Under the pieces are notes generated by a model. It was given only the letters and a program-made list of their open reading frames with translations. It searched no databases and had not been told where the DNA came from. 7,813 nt of DNA from contig JAFZTV010000045.1 in assembly GCA_017618625.1 (NCBI GenBank), positions 1 through 7,813 on the forward strand, read 5' to 3'. Each line of letters opens with the position of its first letter. The stretch's first letter is position 1. The DNA is from Bacteroidales bacterium. GTDB taxonomy: Bacteria > Bacteroidota > Bacteroidia > Bacteroidales > P3. The translations under genes and the position numbers were made by a program. Shown piece after piece: positions 1 to 5,938 of the stretch.

Positions 1-143
1 ACGAGGCATGGGGCGAGAAGAAGAACTACGGCAAGGTGAGCATGGGCACGCTGCGTACCACTTACGTCATCGACGAGGAAGGGGTAATAGTGGATGCGAT
101 AGGCAAAGTCGATACCAAGAACCACACTGTGCAAATATTGTAA
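1..143 (+). CDS. bcp: Thioredoxin-dependent peroxiredoxin, Bcp/PrxQ type (3' end only)
   Basis: This is the C-terminal part of a gene that begins before the window; it reads in frame from base 3 to a TAA at 141-143. The 46 visible residues include EAWGEKKNYGK, then MGTLRTTYVIDEEG, and end DTKNHTVQIL. This order (aromatic/charged helix, G-x-x-R-T-T-Y/F-x-I-D-x-x-G strand pair, short VDTKNH tail) is typical of the bacterioferritin-comigratory/PrxQ peroxiredoxins, which reduce hydrogen peroxide and organic peroxides using thioredoxin in the cytoplasm. The Arg in 'LRTTYVID' matches the conserved active-site Arg region of the family. The peroxidatic Cys lies upstream and cannot be checked. The next gene starts 13 bp after the stop on the same strand, so the two may share a transcript. 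Family assignment is fairly sure from the tail alone. Confidence 0.85.
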   Translation, partial: EAWGEKKNYGKVSMGTLRTTYVIDEEGVIVDAIGKVDTKNHTVQIL

Positions 144-156
144 AACGCCGTTATAT

Positions 157-942
157 ATGAAACAGTTAGCTTATGCACTTCTGGCCCTTTGCCTTATTGT
201 GGCAACGCCGGCCTGCCGCCGTTCGGTCAGCACCCAGACGACCCCTGCCGCCGCGAGCGAGACGCAGCAGGAGGTGTCGCTTGAGTCCGCCGACTTTGTA
301 AACATATCGGACGTGGTGCCCGACGCGCTGCTTGAAATACGCTACTACAGCGCTTATAATTTTGTGGGCGCCCGTGTGGATGGGTATGAGCAGGCGAACG
401 CCCTTATGACGCGGCAGTCGGCTGACAGCCTCCGAGCTGTTGCAGACGAACTTCGCTCACAAGGCTATGCAATAAAGGTTTACGATGCCTACCGTCCGCA
501 GATGGCTGTTGACCACTTTGTGCGCTGGGGTGAGGACATTGCCGACACCGCCATGCGTCACGTATTTTATCCGAATGTTGACAAAAGCCGCCTCTTCGAG
601 TTGGAATACATAGCGCGCAAGAGCAGCCACACACGCGGATCCACAGTTGACCTGACCCTCTTTGACATAGCTACGGGCAAGGAGCTGGACATGGGCGGCC
701 CCTTCGACTGGTTTGGCCGCGAAAGCCATCCCGACTGCGGTGGGCGTTATGTCGATGCGGTGAATATTGAGTATATACCCAACGACACCATCTCTGCCGA
801 GCAGTTTGGCAACCGCATGATACTACGCAACGCCATGCTGCGCCACGGATTCAAGCCCTACGAGTGCGAATGGTGGCATTTCACGCTGAAGAACGAGCCC
901 TATCCCGACACCTATTTCAACTTTCCTGTGAGAGAATTGTAG
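157..942 (+). CDS. VanX/DdpX-like D-alanyl-D-alanine dipeptidase (peptidase M15D), probable lipoprotein
   Basis: A 261-residue zinc dipeptidase predicted to cleave D-Ala-D-Ala. The VanX catalytic set is present with VanX-like spacing: Arg113 in DAYRP, zinc ligands His158 and Asp165 in SSHTRGSTVD, catalytic Glu238 and zinc ligand His241 in EWWHF. The Arg-to-His interval (45), His-to-Asp interval (7) and Glu-to-His interval (3) equal those I recall for enterococcal VanX. The N-terminus is hydrophobic (residues 4-18) and ends at Cys20 in a loose lipobox (TPAC), followed by a Thr/Ala/Gln-rich linker to about residue 42, so the enzyme is probably a periplasmic or membrane-anchored lipoprotein, unlike cytoplasmic VanX. 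No vanH or vanA homologue is visible, so a role in peptidoglycan turnover or D-Ala salvage is more likely than glycopeptide resistance. Its last 26 bp overlap the convergent dus gene. Confidence 0.9.
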   Translation: MKQLAYALLALCLIVATPACRRSVSTQTTPAAASETQQEVSLESADFVNISDVVPDALLEIRYYSAYNFVGARVDGYEQANALMTRQSADSLRAVADELRSQGYAIKVYDAYRPQMAVDHFVRWGEDIADTAMRHVFYPNVDKSRLFELEYIARKSSHTRGSTVDLTLFDIATGKELDMGGPFDWFGRESHPDCGGRYVDAVNIEYIPNDTISAEQFGNRMILRNAMLRHGFKPYECEWWHFTLKNEPYPDTYFNFPVREL

Positions 943-1825
943 CTATGGCCTCGTCGTAACGTCGCAAGGTCGTCGCCTTCATGACGGCCTTGTGTTGTTT
1001 GTGACCGATGGCGATGTATTCCCAGAAGGCGTGCAGCCGAGAAAGTATCTGGCTCTCGCCGCAGAGTTTCTGTGTTGCATGGCGATAGACCTCGTCGTGC
1101 ATCAGTCGGAGCACGTCGCCCAGATTGCCGCCGCCGAGCATCCAGGGCCGGGCAAGCAGCCCACGGCCAATCATCACCCCTTTGATTTTGCCGCCTCGCA
1201 GCCGCCAGCGCTCTAGGTCGTCGGTGCCGGAGATGTCTCCGTTATAGACGATTGCGTGCCGGCATGCGGCACACAGCTGCTCAAAGGCCTCCATATCGAC
1301 ATTGCCTTTGTACATCTGCCGCCCTAGTCTGGGATGAAGCACGATGTGCGTCAGCGATAGGTCGTTAAGGATGCGTATGGCCTCCAGCCCCTCGTCGGCT
1401 GATTCCTGTCCGAGGCGCATCTTGACCGAGAACGACACCTCTGGACGCTTTTCCATCTCGCGCGCTATGTGCTCCAGCTCCGCCGGATGTTGAAGCAGGC
1501 CGCAGCCTCGCCCGCTCTTGCTCTGCATGGGGAAAGGACAGCCGAGGTTGAGGTCTATGCGGTTCCATCCCGACCCCTGGACGGCGTCACACAGCCGTGC
1601 AAATTCATCGCGGTCCTTGGCAATCACCTGTGGGACTGTCGGCACACCCATGCACTCGTCAGCAGCTATGTCACGCAGGTCTTTACGACGCGGCGCGCCA
1701 GCCTCCAGGCGAATGAAAGGAGTGTAGTATTCGGTCACGCCGCCGGCATGGACGCAGTGAGCCCGCCGATAGACGGAATCGGTGTATCCCTGCAACGGTG
1801 CGAATGCTATGTAGAATTCATCCAT
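917..1825 (-). CDS. tRNA-dihydrouridine synthase (Dus family)
   Basis: A 302-residue FMN enzyme of the Dus family, which reduces uridines in the tRNA D-loop using NADPH. Visible motifs in order are APLQGYTD at 9-16 (the FMN-binding start of the TIM barrel, normally APMxGxTD), PQV at 65-67, LNLGCP at 92-97 with the conserved catalytic Cys96, GRGCGLL at 105-111, KMRLG at 135-139, HPR at 164-166, NGDI at 195-198 and the phosphate-binding MIGRGLLARPW at 218-228. A helical C-terminal domain follows. The QGYTD and GRGCGLL variants (usually GSGAALL) suggest a divergent Bacteroidetes subgroup, so I give no A/B/C letter. The chosen ATG lies directly before the conserved first barrel strand, leaving no room for a later start. 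It is divergent from the nitroreductase gene and overlaps the dipeptidase gene tail to tail. Confidence 0.93.
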   Translation of the reverse strand: MDEFYIAFAPLQGYTDSVYRRAHCVHAGGVTEYYTPFIRLEAGAPRRKDLRDIAADECMGVPTVPQVIAKDRDEFARLCDAVQGSGWNRIDLNLGCPFPMQSKSGRGCGLLQHPAELEHIAREMEKRPEVSFSVKMRLGQESADEGLEAIRILNDLSLTHIVLHPRLGRQMYKGNVDMEAFEQLCAACRHAIVYNGDISGTDDLERWRLRGGKIKGVMIGRGLLARPWMLGGGNLGDVLRLMHDEVYRHATQKLCGESQILSRLHAFWEYIAIGHKQHKAVMKATTLRRYDEAIATILSQES

Positions 1826-1943
1826 GGAAGACTCGCTTCATCCTACTTTTTAACGCCTTTGGCGCTTGGTTTATTGTGTTTTGTCCTATGCGGATGCACA
1901 ATAAAAGAGGCTCGGGAGCGTTAGTGATAAAACTATTAATCGT

Positions 1944-2621
1944 ATGACGTTAGAAGAAGCCATCAAAGCGCGCCACTCGGTGCGTCAATACAAAAACCAG
2001 TCCATAGACAAAACCACTATCGCCTTGCTGCAGGCCGCCGTTGACGACGCCAACCGTTCGGCCTCGCTGCACATGCAGCTGGTCATAGACGAGCCGGAAG
2101 CTTTCGCTGGCGGCCTAGCCAAGTATGGCAAATTCAGCGGTGTGAGCAATTATATCGCCCTTGTGTGCCGCCACGGCGACGACGAGCAGCTGGGCTACTA
2201 TGGCGAGCGTATCGTGCTTCTGGCTCAATCTCTCGGACTCAACAGTTGCTGGGTGGGACTCACTTTCCGCAAACAGCCGGGACGTTACACGGTCTCGTCG
2301 GGCGAGGTGATGCGCGGAGTCATAGCCCTAGGATATGGCGCCACGCAAGGGGTGCAGCACCCGATGAAGCCTGTGGCTCAGTTCTGCAAGGTGAACGGCG
2401 ATATGCCCGACTGGTTCCGCAAAGGTATGGAGGCCGCGCTGCTGGCTCCGACTGCCATGAATATGCAGCGCTTTGAGTTTGAACTATTGGCGGACGGACG
2501 CACTGTCGCCGCTCGCACGCGATTCGCCCTCATCTCCAGCTATCTCAAGATGGATTTAGGTATCGCGAAGTGCCATTTCGAGATTGCCGCCGGCAGCGAG
2601 AATTTCGAGTGGCAGAAATAG
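1944..2621 (+). CDS. Nitroreductase-family flavoprotein (TM1586-like)
   Basis: A 225-residue protein of the FMN-dependent nitroreductase fold. The N-terminus has the flavin-binding signature ARHSVRQYKNQSI (residues 9-21, the RxSxRxF/Y box), then a helix, and a YYGERIVLLAQSLGLNSCWVG stretch (about residues 85-105), which is the usual second conserved block, followed by GVIALGYG. The C-terminal half has MEAALLAPTAMNMQRFEFEL, an AAxLAPTAxNxQ box typical of the TM1586-type subgroup where related elements sit in both halves. Substrate cannot be told from sequence; such enzymes reduce nitro compounds or quinones with NAD(P)H in the cytoplasm. The stop codon is 4 bp before the start of the cation transporter gene, so the two are probably co-transcribed. 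The AT-rich leader just ahead of the ATG shows no strong Shine-Dalgarno, as is common in this phylum. Confidence 0.88.
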   Translation: MTLEEAIKARHSVRQYKNQSIDKTTIALLQAAVDDANRSASLHMQLVIDEPEAFAGGLAKYGKFSGVSNYIALVCRHGDDEQLGYYGERIVLLAQSLGLNSCWVGLTFRKQPGRYTVSSGEVMRGVIALGYGATQGVQHPMKPVAQFCKVNGDMPDWFRKGMEAALLAPTAMNMQRFEFELLADGRTVAARTRFALISSYLKMDLGIAKCHFEIAAGSENFEWQK

Positions 2622-2625
2622 TCCT

Positions 2626-3510
2626 ATGGACAGGGAACGCGAGATATATAAAGTTACCTTGGTGGGCAGCATCGTCAACGTGCTGCTCACTGTCTTTAAG
2701 TTCGTGGCCGGCATACTGGGCCGCAGCGCGGCGATGACCGCCGATGCAGCACATTCACTCTCCGACCTGCTCACCGACGCAGTGGTCATTATCTTCGTCC
2801 GCATCAGTTCGAAACCCGAGGACTGTGGGCACGACTACGGCCACGGCAAATACGAGACCCTCGCCACCACCATAATAGGCTTTCTGCTGGCTGCGGTGGC
2901 CGTCGGCATAGGTTATCACGCGGTGGCCGCCATCATCGTCTGTCTGCACGGAGGTTCGCTTCAGGCACCAGCCATGTTGGCATTTTGGGCAGCTGTTGTA
3001 TCGGTGGTGTTGAAAGAGCTGGTCTATCAATACACTGTGCGTTGTGCCCGCCGACTCGACTCACCGGTTGTCAAGGCCAACGCCTGGCACCATCGCAGCG
3101 ACGCCCTATCCTCGTTGGGCACCCTTGCGGGCATTGGCGGAGCCATAATGCTGGGCAACCGATGGATCATTCTCGACCCGCTTGCTTCGCTGGTCGTCAC
3201 CTTCTTCATCCTGAGGGTTGCCTATAAACTGTTGAAGCAGGGTTTCAGCGAGTTGCTCGAAGCCTCGCTGCCCGAGGATGTAGAGCAGGAGATTCTCGAC
3301 ATCGTCACCTCTTTTTCGGACGTGTCCGACCCGCACCACCTGCGCACACGCCGCATAGGCAGCCGTTACGCCATAGAATTGCATTTACGCATGGACGGCT
3401 CGTTGCCGCTCACCGTGTCACATGAGCGTACTCGCGAAATAGAGGCCGCTTTGAAGTCCCGTTTCGGCGACTCGACGCATATCAACCTTCACGTCGAGCC
3501 CATCAAGTAA
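2626..3510 (+). CDS. Cation diffusion facilitator (CDF) family metal transporter
   Basis: A 294-residue inner-membrane transporter that likely exports divalent metals (Zn, Fe, Mn or Co) in exchange for protons. About six hydrophobic segments are visible, near residues 11-31, 36-58, 80-106, 114-134, 160-178 and 182-200. The metal-site motifs are H43xxxD47 in DAAHSLSD on TM2 and H155xxxD159 in WHHRSDALSS on TM5, with the family's GHGKYE loop at 72-77. A soluble C-terminal dimerisation domain (about 212-294) contains several His residues (H237, H238, H252, H266, H285, H289), usual for the ZT_dimer module. I chose the ATG at 2626 (MDREREIYK), 4 bp after the nitroreductase stop; an in-frame ATG at 2584 lies inside the upstream gene and would add 14 residues unlike the family. 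The His site on TM2 hints at zinc or a broader range, but the metal is not certain. It ends 12 bp from the convergent radA stop. Confidence 0.92.
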   Translation: MDREREIYKVTLVGSIVNVLLTVFKFVAGILGRSAAMTADAAHSLSDLLTDAVVIIFVRISSKPEDCGHDYGHGKYETLATTIIGFLLAAVAVGIGYHAVAAIIVCLHGGSLQAPAMLAFWAAVVSVVLKELVYQYTVRCARRLDSPVVKANAWHHRSDALSSLGTLAGIGGAIMLGNRWIILDPLASLVVTFFILRVAYKLLKQGFSELLEASLPEDVEQEILDIVTSFSDVSDPHHLRTRRIGSRYAIELHLRMDGSLPLTVSHERTREIEAALKSRFGDSTHINLHVEPIK

Positions 3511-3522
3511 AAAGGGTTGCCG

Positions 3523-4887
3523 TCAGGCGAAGAGTTTGCGGAAGGCGTCTTCGATGACGGCGAGTTCCACAATCTCTATCGGGTATTTCTTTTTGTCGAG
3601 GCCTTTGGTGTTGTAGCGCGATACGAATATCTTCTCGAATCCGAGACGGCTGGCTTCGGCTATGCGCTGTTCAACACGTGTCACAGGGCGTATCTCGCCG
3701 TTGAGCCCCATCTCTGCAGCCATACATACGGTGGGCGGAATGGGGATATCCACATTGCTTGACAATATCGAGCAGGCCACCGCCAGATCGATGGCGGGGT
3801 CGCTCACACGGAGTCCGCCGGCGATGTTCAGAAAGACATCCTTGGCGCCGAGCTTGAAGCCGCATCGTTTCTCCAATACGGCGAGCAGCATGCTGAGGCG
3901 GCGGAAGTCAAAGCCGTTGGCGTTACGCTGGGGAGTTCCGTAGACGGCGGAGGAAACCAGCGACTGCACCTCGATGAATATCGGTCGCGCTCCTTCCAGC
4001 GTGGCCGACACCGCCGAGCCGCTCAACGTCTCGTCGCGCTGCGAAAGAAGGATTTCGGAGGGGTTGGGCACTTCGCGCAGGCCGCTGTTAAGCATCTCGA
4101 AGATGCCGAGCTCGGCTGTCGAACCGAAACGGTTTTTCAAGGCTCGCAGGATGCGGAAGCCGTAGTTGCGGTCGCCTTCGAACTGAAGCACGGCATCCAC
4201 TATGTGCTCCATAACCTTCGGCCCCGCAAGTGTGCCGTCTTTAGTAATATGACCTATCAGCAAGACAGGTACTCCCGTCTGCTTGGCATAGTGTTGGAAG
4301 AGGGTGGTGCACTCTCTGATTTGCGAGATGCTGCCGGCGGACGAGTCAATCTCTTCGGACGAGATGGTTTGGATGGAGTCGATGATGAGCAGTTCGGGTT
4401 TCACGGCCTCGATATGTTCAAAGATGCGCTGAGTGCCGGTCTCGGATACCACATACATCTCGCCTTGGGGTTTCCCAATGCGGTCGGCGCGCATCTTTAT
4501 CTGCTGCTCGCTTTCCTCGCCGCTGACGTAAAGGATGCGCTTGCCTTTCATGGCGAGGGCCGTCTGCAGCAGCAGCGTCGATTTACCTATGCCAGGTTCA
4601 CCTCCCAGCAGCAGGAGGCTGCCGGGCACGATACCGCCGCCCAGCACGCGGTCGAACTCCTCGCAATGGGTTTGAATGCGCACCGTCTCGTCATACTTCA
4701 CCTCCTCGATTCGCACAGGCTCCGACTGTTGGCCGCTGACTGAAGTCTTACGGTTGCTTGGAGTCTCTCGTTGTACCACCTCCTCGTCGAAGGTGTTCCA
4801 TTTGCCGCACTCGGGGCAGCGTCCGAGCCATGAGCTGCTCTGGTAGCCACACTCGCGGCAGAAGAAATATCGTTTTGATTTGGCCAT
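3523..4887 (-). CDS. radA: DNA repair protein RadA (Sms), branch-migration ATPase
   Basis: A 454-residue full-length RadA, the DnaB-like helicase/RecA-family ATPase that extends recombination intermediates together with RecA. The N-terminus holds a C4 zinc finger, Cys10-x2-Cys13 and Cys24-x2-Cys27 (CRECGYQSSSWLGRCPECG). Walker A is GGEPGIGKST at 95-104 and Walker B is LLIID at 166-170. The RadA-specific KNRFG motif is at 251-255. From about residue 285 the Lon-protease-like domain follows (FIEVQSLV, RLSMLLAVLEKR, GGLRVSDPAIDLAVA, AEMGLNGEIRPV). The start at 4887 gives MAKSKRYFFC, the usual family start; an upstream ATG at 4932 would add 15 residues from inside the sod reading region. It begins only 2 bp after the sod stop, so translation is probably coupled. 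Nothing looks broken. Confidence 0.97.
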   Translation of the reverse strand: MAKSKRYFFCRECGYQSSSWLGRCPECGKWNTFDEEVVQRETPSNRKTSVSGQQSEPVRIEEVKYDETVRIQTHCEEFDRVLGGGIVPGSLLLLGGEPGIGKSTLLLQTALAMKGKRILYVSGEESEQQIKMRADRIGKPQGEMYVVSETGTQRIFEHIEAVKPELLIIDSIQTISSEEIDSSAGSISQIRECTTLFQHYAKQTGVPVLLIGHITKDGTLAGPKVMEHIVDAVLQFEGDRNYGFRILRALKNRFGSTAELGIFEMLNSGLREVPNPSEILLSQRDETLSGSAVSATLEGARPIFIEVQSLVSSAVYGTPQRNANGFDFRRLSMLLAVLEKRCGFKLGAKDVFLNIAGGLRVSDPAIDLAVACSILSSNVDIPIPPTVCMAAEMGLNGEIRPVTRVEQRIAEASRLGFEKIFVSRYNTKGLDKKKYPIEIVELAVIEDAFRKLFA

Positions 4888-4889
4888 CA

Positions 4890-5483
4890 CTATAATCTCC
4901 CACCTACAACGTTCCAATCCACTATCTCCCACAGTGCCGTTAGGTAGTCGGCGCGGCGGTTCTGGTAGTCAAGGTAGTAGGCATGTTCCCACACATCGAA
5001 AGTCAGCAGTGGCTGCAGACCGCGACGCACGGGGTTCTCGGCATTGGGCTCCTGGGTGATGACCAGCTTGCCGTCGGCGTCTTTGCTGAGCCAAACCCAG
5101 CCGGAACCGAAGAGGGTGGCACCTTTCTGCTCAAACTCTTTCTTGAACGCTTCCACACTCCCGAAGTCGCGCGCAATCATGTCGGCTATTGCACCTGTGC
5201 ATTCGTGGTTGGCTGTGCCGAACTGTTCGAAATACATGGCGTGGTTGAGCACCTGTCCTGCATTGTTGAAGAGGCCGCCGGTGGCTTTCTTGACGACTTG
5301 GGTGAGCGGAAGGTTCTCGAGGCCGCTGCCCGGCAGCAGTTTGTTGAGGTTGTCCACGTAGGCTTTGAGGTGCTTGCCGTGATGGAATTGGAATGTTTTG
5401 GCACTGATTACGTTGAGCGCGTCGGCGGGGTAGGGGAGCGCCGGCATGGGGAACTGACCGTTTTTGGGGGTGATGTCGAACAT
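4890..5483 (-). CDS. sodB: Superoxide dismutase, Fe or cambialistic Fe/Mn type
   Basis: A 197-residue superoxide dismutase that converts superoxide to oxygen and hydrogen peroxide in the cytoplasm. The four metal ligands align with the family: His34 in FQFHHGKH, His81 in NNAGQVLNH, and Asp163 and His167 in TFDVWEHAYY. Gln77 in NNAGQ sits where iron enzymes and the cambialistic Bacteroides/Porphyromonas enzymes keep their active-site Gln, so Fe or Fe/Mn use is more likely than strict Mn. GSGWVWL at 126-132 is the usual core. The start at 5483 (MFDITPKNG) is chosen because the open frame extends a further 142 codons upstream through low-complexity repeat DNA, giving a Pro/Thr/Lys-rich stretch unlike any SOD, and because a promoter box lies at 5513-5520. 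The stop is 2 bp before the radA start. Metal type is inferred and not proven. Confidence 0.96.
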   Translation of the reverse strand: MFDITPKNGQFPMPALPYPADALNVISAKTFQFHHGKHLKAYVDNLNKLLPGSGLENLPLTQVVKKATGGLFNNAGQVLNHAMYFEQFGTANHECTGAIADMIARDFGSVEAFKKEFEQKGATLFGSGWVWLSKDADGKLVITQEPNAENPVRRGLQPLLTFDVWEHAYYLDYQNRRADYLTALWEIVDWNVVGGRL

Positions 5484-5512
5484 GATGGGTGATTTTTTGG
5501 TTAATGTGTTTG

Positions 5513-5520
5513 CAAAGGTA
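5513..5520 (-). promoter_or_regulatory. Bacteroidetes -7 promoter element for sod-radA
   Basis: On the minus strand these bases read TACCTTTG, an exact match to the Bacteroidetes sigma-ABfr -7 consensus TAnnTTTG. The box lies about 30 bp before the sod ATG, which would give a short leader of roughly 20-25 nt. The leader is A-rich (ACCAAAAAATCA) just before the start, as is common where Bacteroidetes ribosomes initiate without a Shine-Dalgarno. I do not see a good -33 TTTG at the right spacing, since that position falls in the G/T-biased repeat-flank DNA. Confidence 0.6.
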
Positions 5521-5590
5521 GGATTTTTTTTGGGAACGGGAGGGGTGGGTGTGTGAGAATGTGAGAATTTTTTTTGGGGGTGTGTTTTTT

Positions 5591-5700
5591 TGAGTAGGCG
5601 TTGAGTAGGCGTTGAGTAGGCGTTGGGTAGGTGTTGAGTGGGCGTTGAGTGGGCGTTGAGTCGGAGGTGGGTGGGCGTTGGGTCGGAGGTGGGTGGGAGC
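5591..5700 (+). repeat. 11-bp tandem repeat (minisatellite), about 10 units
   Basis: Ten back-to-back 11-bp units with consensus TGAGTGGGCGT. The first three are identical (TGAGTAGGCGT). Later ones vary by one to four bases (TGGGTAGGTGT, TGAGTGGGCGT twice, TGAGTCGGAGG, TGGGTGGGCGT, TGGGTCGGAGG, TGGGTGGGAGC). Units 7-8 and 9-10 form a higher-order 22-bp pair. Two further units stand at 5768-5778 (exact consensus) and 5779-5789 (weak), beyond the palindrome. The period is not a multiple of three, so it is not coding. Copy number probably varies between strains. Confidence 0.92.
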
Positions 5701-5744
5701 CTCACCCCCTGGCCCCCTCCCCTGAAGGGAAGGGGGGAATGAGG
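5700..5744. repeat. Imperfect C-rich/G-rich palindrome within the minisatellite field
   Basis: The outer arms are CCTCA (5700-5704) and TGAGG (5740-5744). The inner arms are a CCCCCTCCC-type run and a GGGAAGGGGG-type run around a short CTGAA centre, with one bulge. It resembles short C-rich/G-rich palindromic intergenic repeats common in Bacteroidetes and other phyla, whose translations read like 'PLPFRGGG'. It lies between the main minisatellite array and a stray consensus unit at 5768, so it may have inserted into the array. That order is inferred from layout alone. Confidence 0.6.
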
Positions 5745-5835
5745 ATTGTCGGGGTTGTGGTGGGGGTTGAGTGGGCGTTTGGTTGGCGGAAGGGGTGTTT
5801 TTTTTGGGATTTTTTGATTTTTTTTGATTTCGTTG

Positions 5836-5881
5836 AAAAAAAAAGTGACTTTTTTCTTGCATAAGTCGTTTTTTTTTTTTT
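5836..5881. repeat. A9/T13 homopolymer inverted repeat with GACTT/AAGTC stem
   Basis: A9 (5836-5844) with nearby GACTT (5847-5851) can pair with AAGTC (5863-5867) and T13 (5869-5881), enclosing a loop of about 11 nt. Together with the T-rich stretch before it (5798-5835) this forms a bent, easily melted segment 58 bp ahead of the lipoprotein start. It could serve as a terminator-like or promoter-flanking structure, or simply be slippage-prone DNA. The stem has a GT bulge on one arm and a single G on the other. Confidence 0.45.
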
Positions 5882-5938
5882 GCAAGCGGAAACTCTTGGG
5901 AAAATTCAAGTTTTGTTAACTAAATAATTGAAAGTGTT

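Larger units (their letters stand above)
5484..5938. other. 455-bp intergenic region with repeats and homopolymer tracts, no gene
   Basis: No credible coding sequence is seen here; the open frames are low-complexity read-through of repeats. In + order it holds the sod leader and promoter (to about 5520), a G/T-rich stretch with T8 tracts and a GTGAGAAT direct duplication (near 5551-5566), the 11-bp minisatellite (5591-5700), a C-rich/G-rich imperfect palindrome (5700-5744), two more isolated minisatellite units (5768-5789), and T- and A-homopolymers (5798-5881). The + strand is very poor in C and A over about 5520-5800. The last 56 bp lead into the lipoprotein gene. This separates ordinary core genes from the variable region. 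Confidence 0.8.

Noticed and set aside
1826..1943. Divergent promoters between dus and the nitroreductase gene (TTTG at 1858-1861 and 1880-1883)
   Set aside because: The spacer must carry promoters for both genes, but no TAnnTTTG match exists on either strand at a useful distance; the CGCC-TTT-GGCG hairpin there is short.
2584..2625. Earlier ATG for the cation transporter
   Set aside because: It lies inside the nitroreductase gene and adds 14 residues that do not resemble CDF N-termini; the ATG at 2626 fits the family and the operon spacing.
4888..4932. Earlier ATG for radA
   Set aside because: It would overlap the end of sod and add 15 residues before the family-typical MAKSKRYFFC start.
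5591..5789. CRISPR array
   Set aside because: Units are 11 bp, directly abutting and without spacers, so this is a minisatellite.
5484..5909. N-terminal extension of the sod frame (339-residue open frame starting at 5909)
   Set aside because: The extra 142 residues are low-complexity translation of the minisatellite, palindrome and homopolymers, unlike any SOD, and the promoter box at 5513-5520 lies inside it.
5879..5915. Promoter for the lipoprotein gene (TTTG at 5879-5882 and AAGTTTTG at 5908-5915)
   Set aside because: The -7 box has one mismatch to TAnnTTTG and the 25-bp gap to the -33 motif is longer than the usual 19-21 bp; too weak to annotate.
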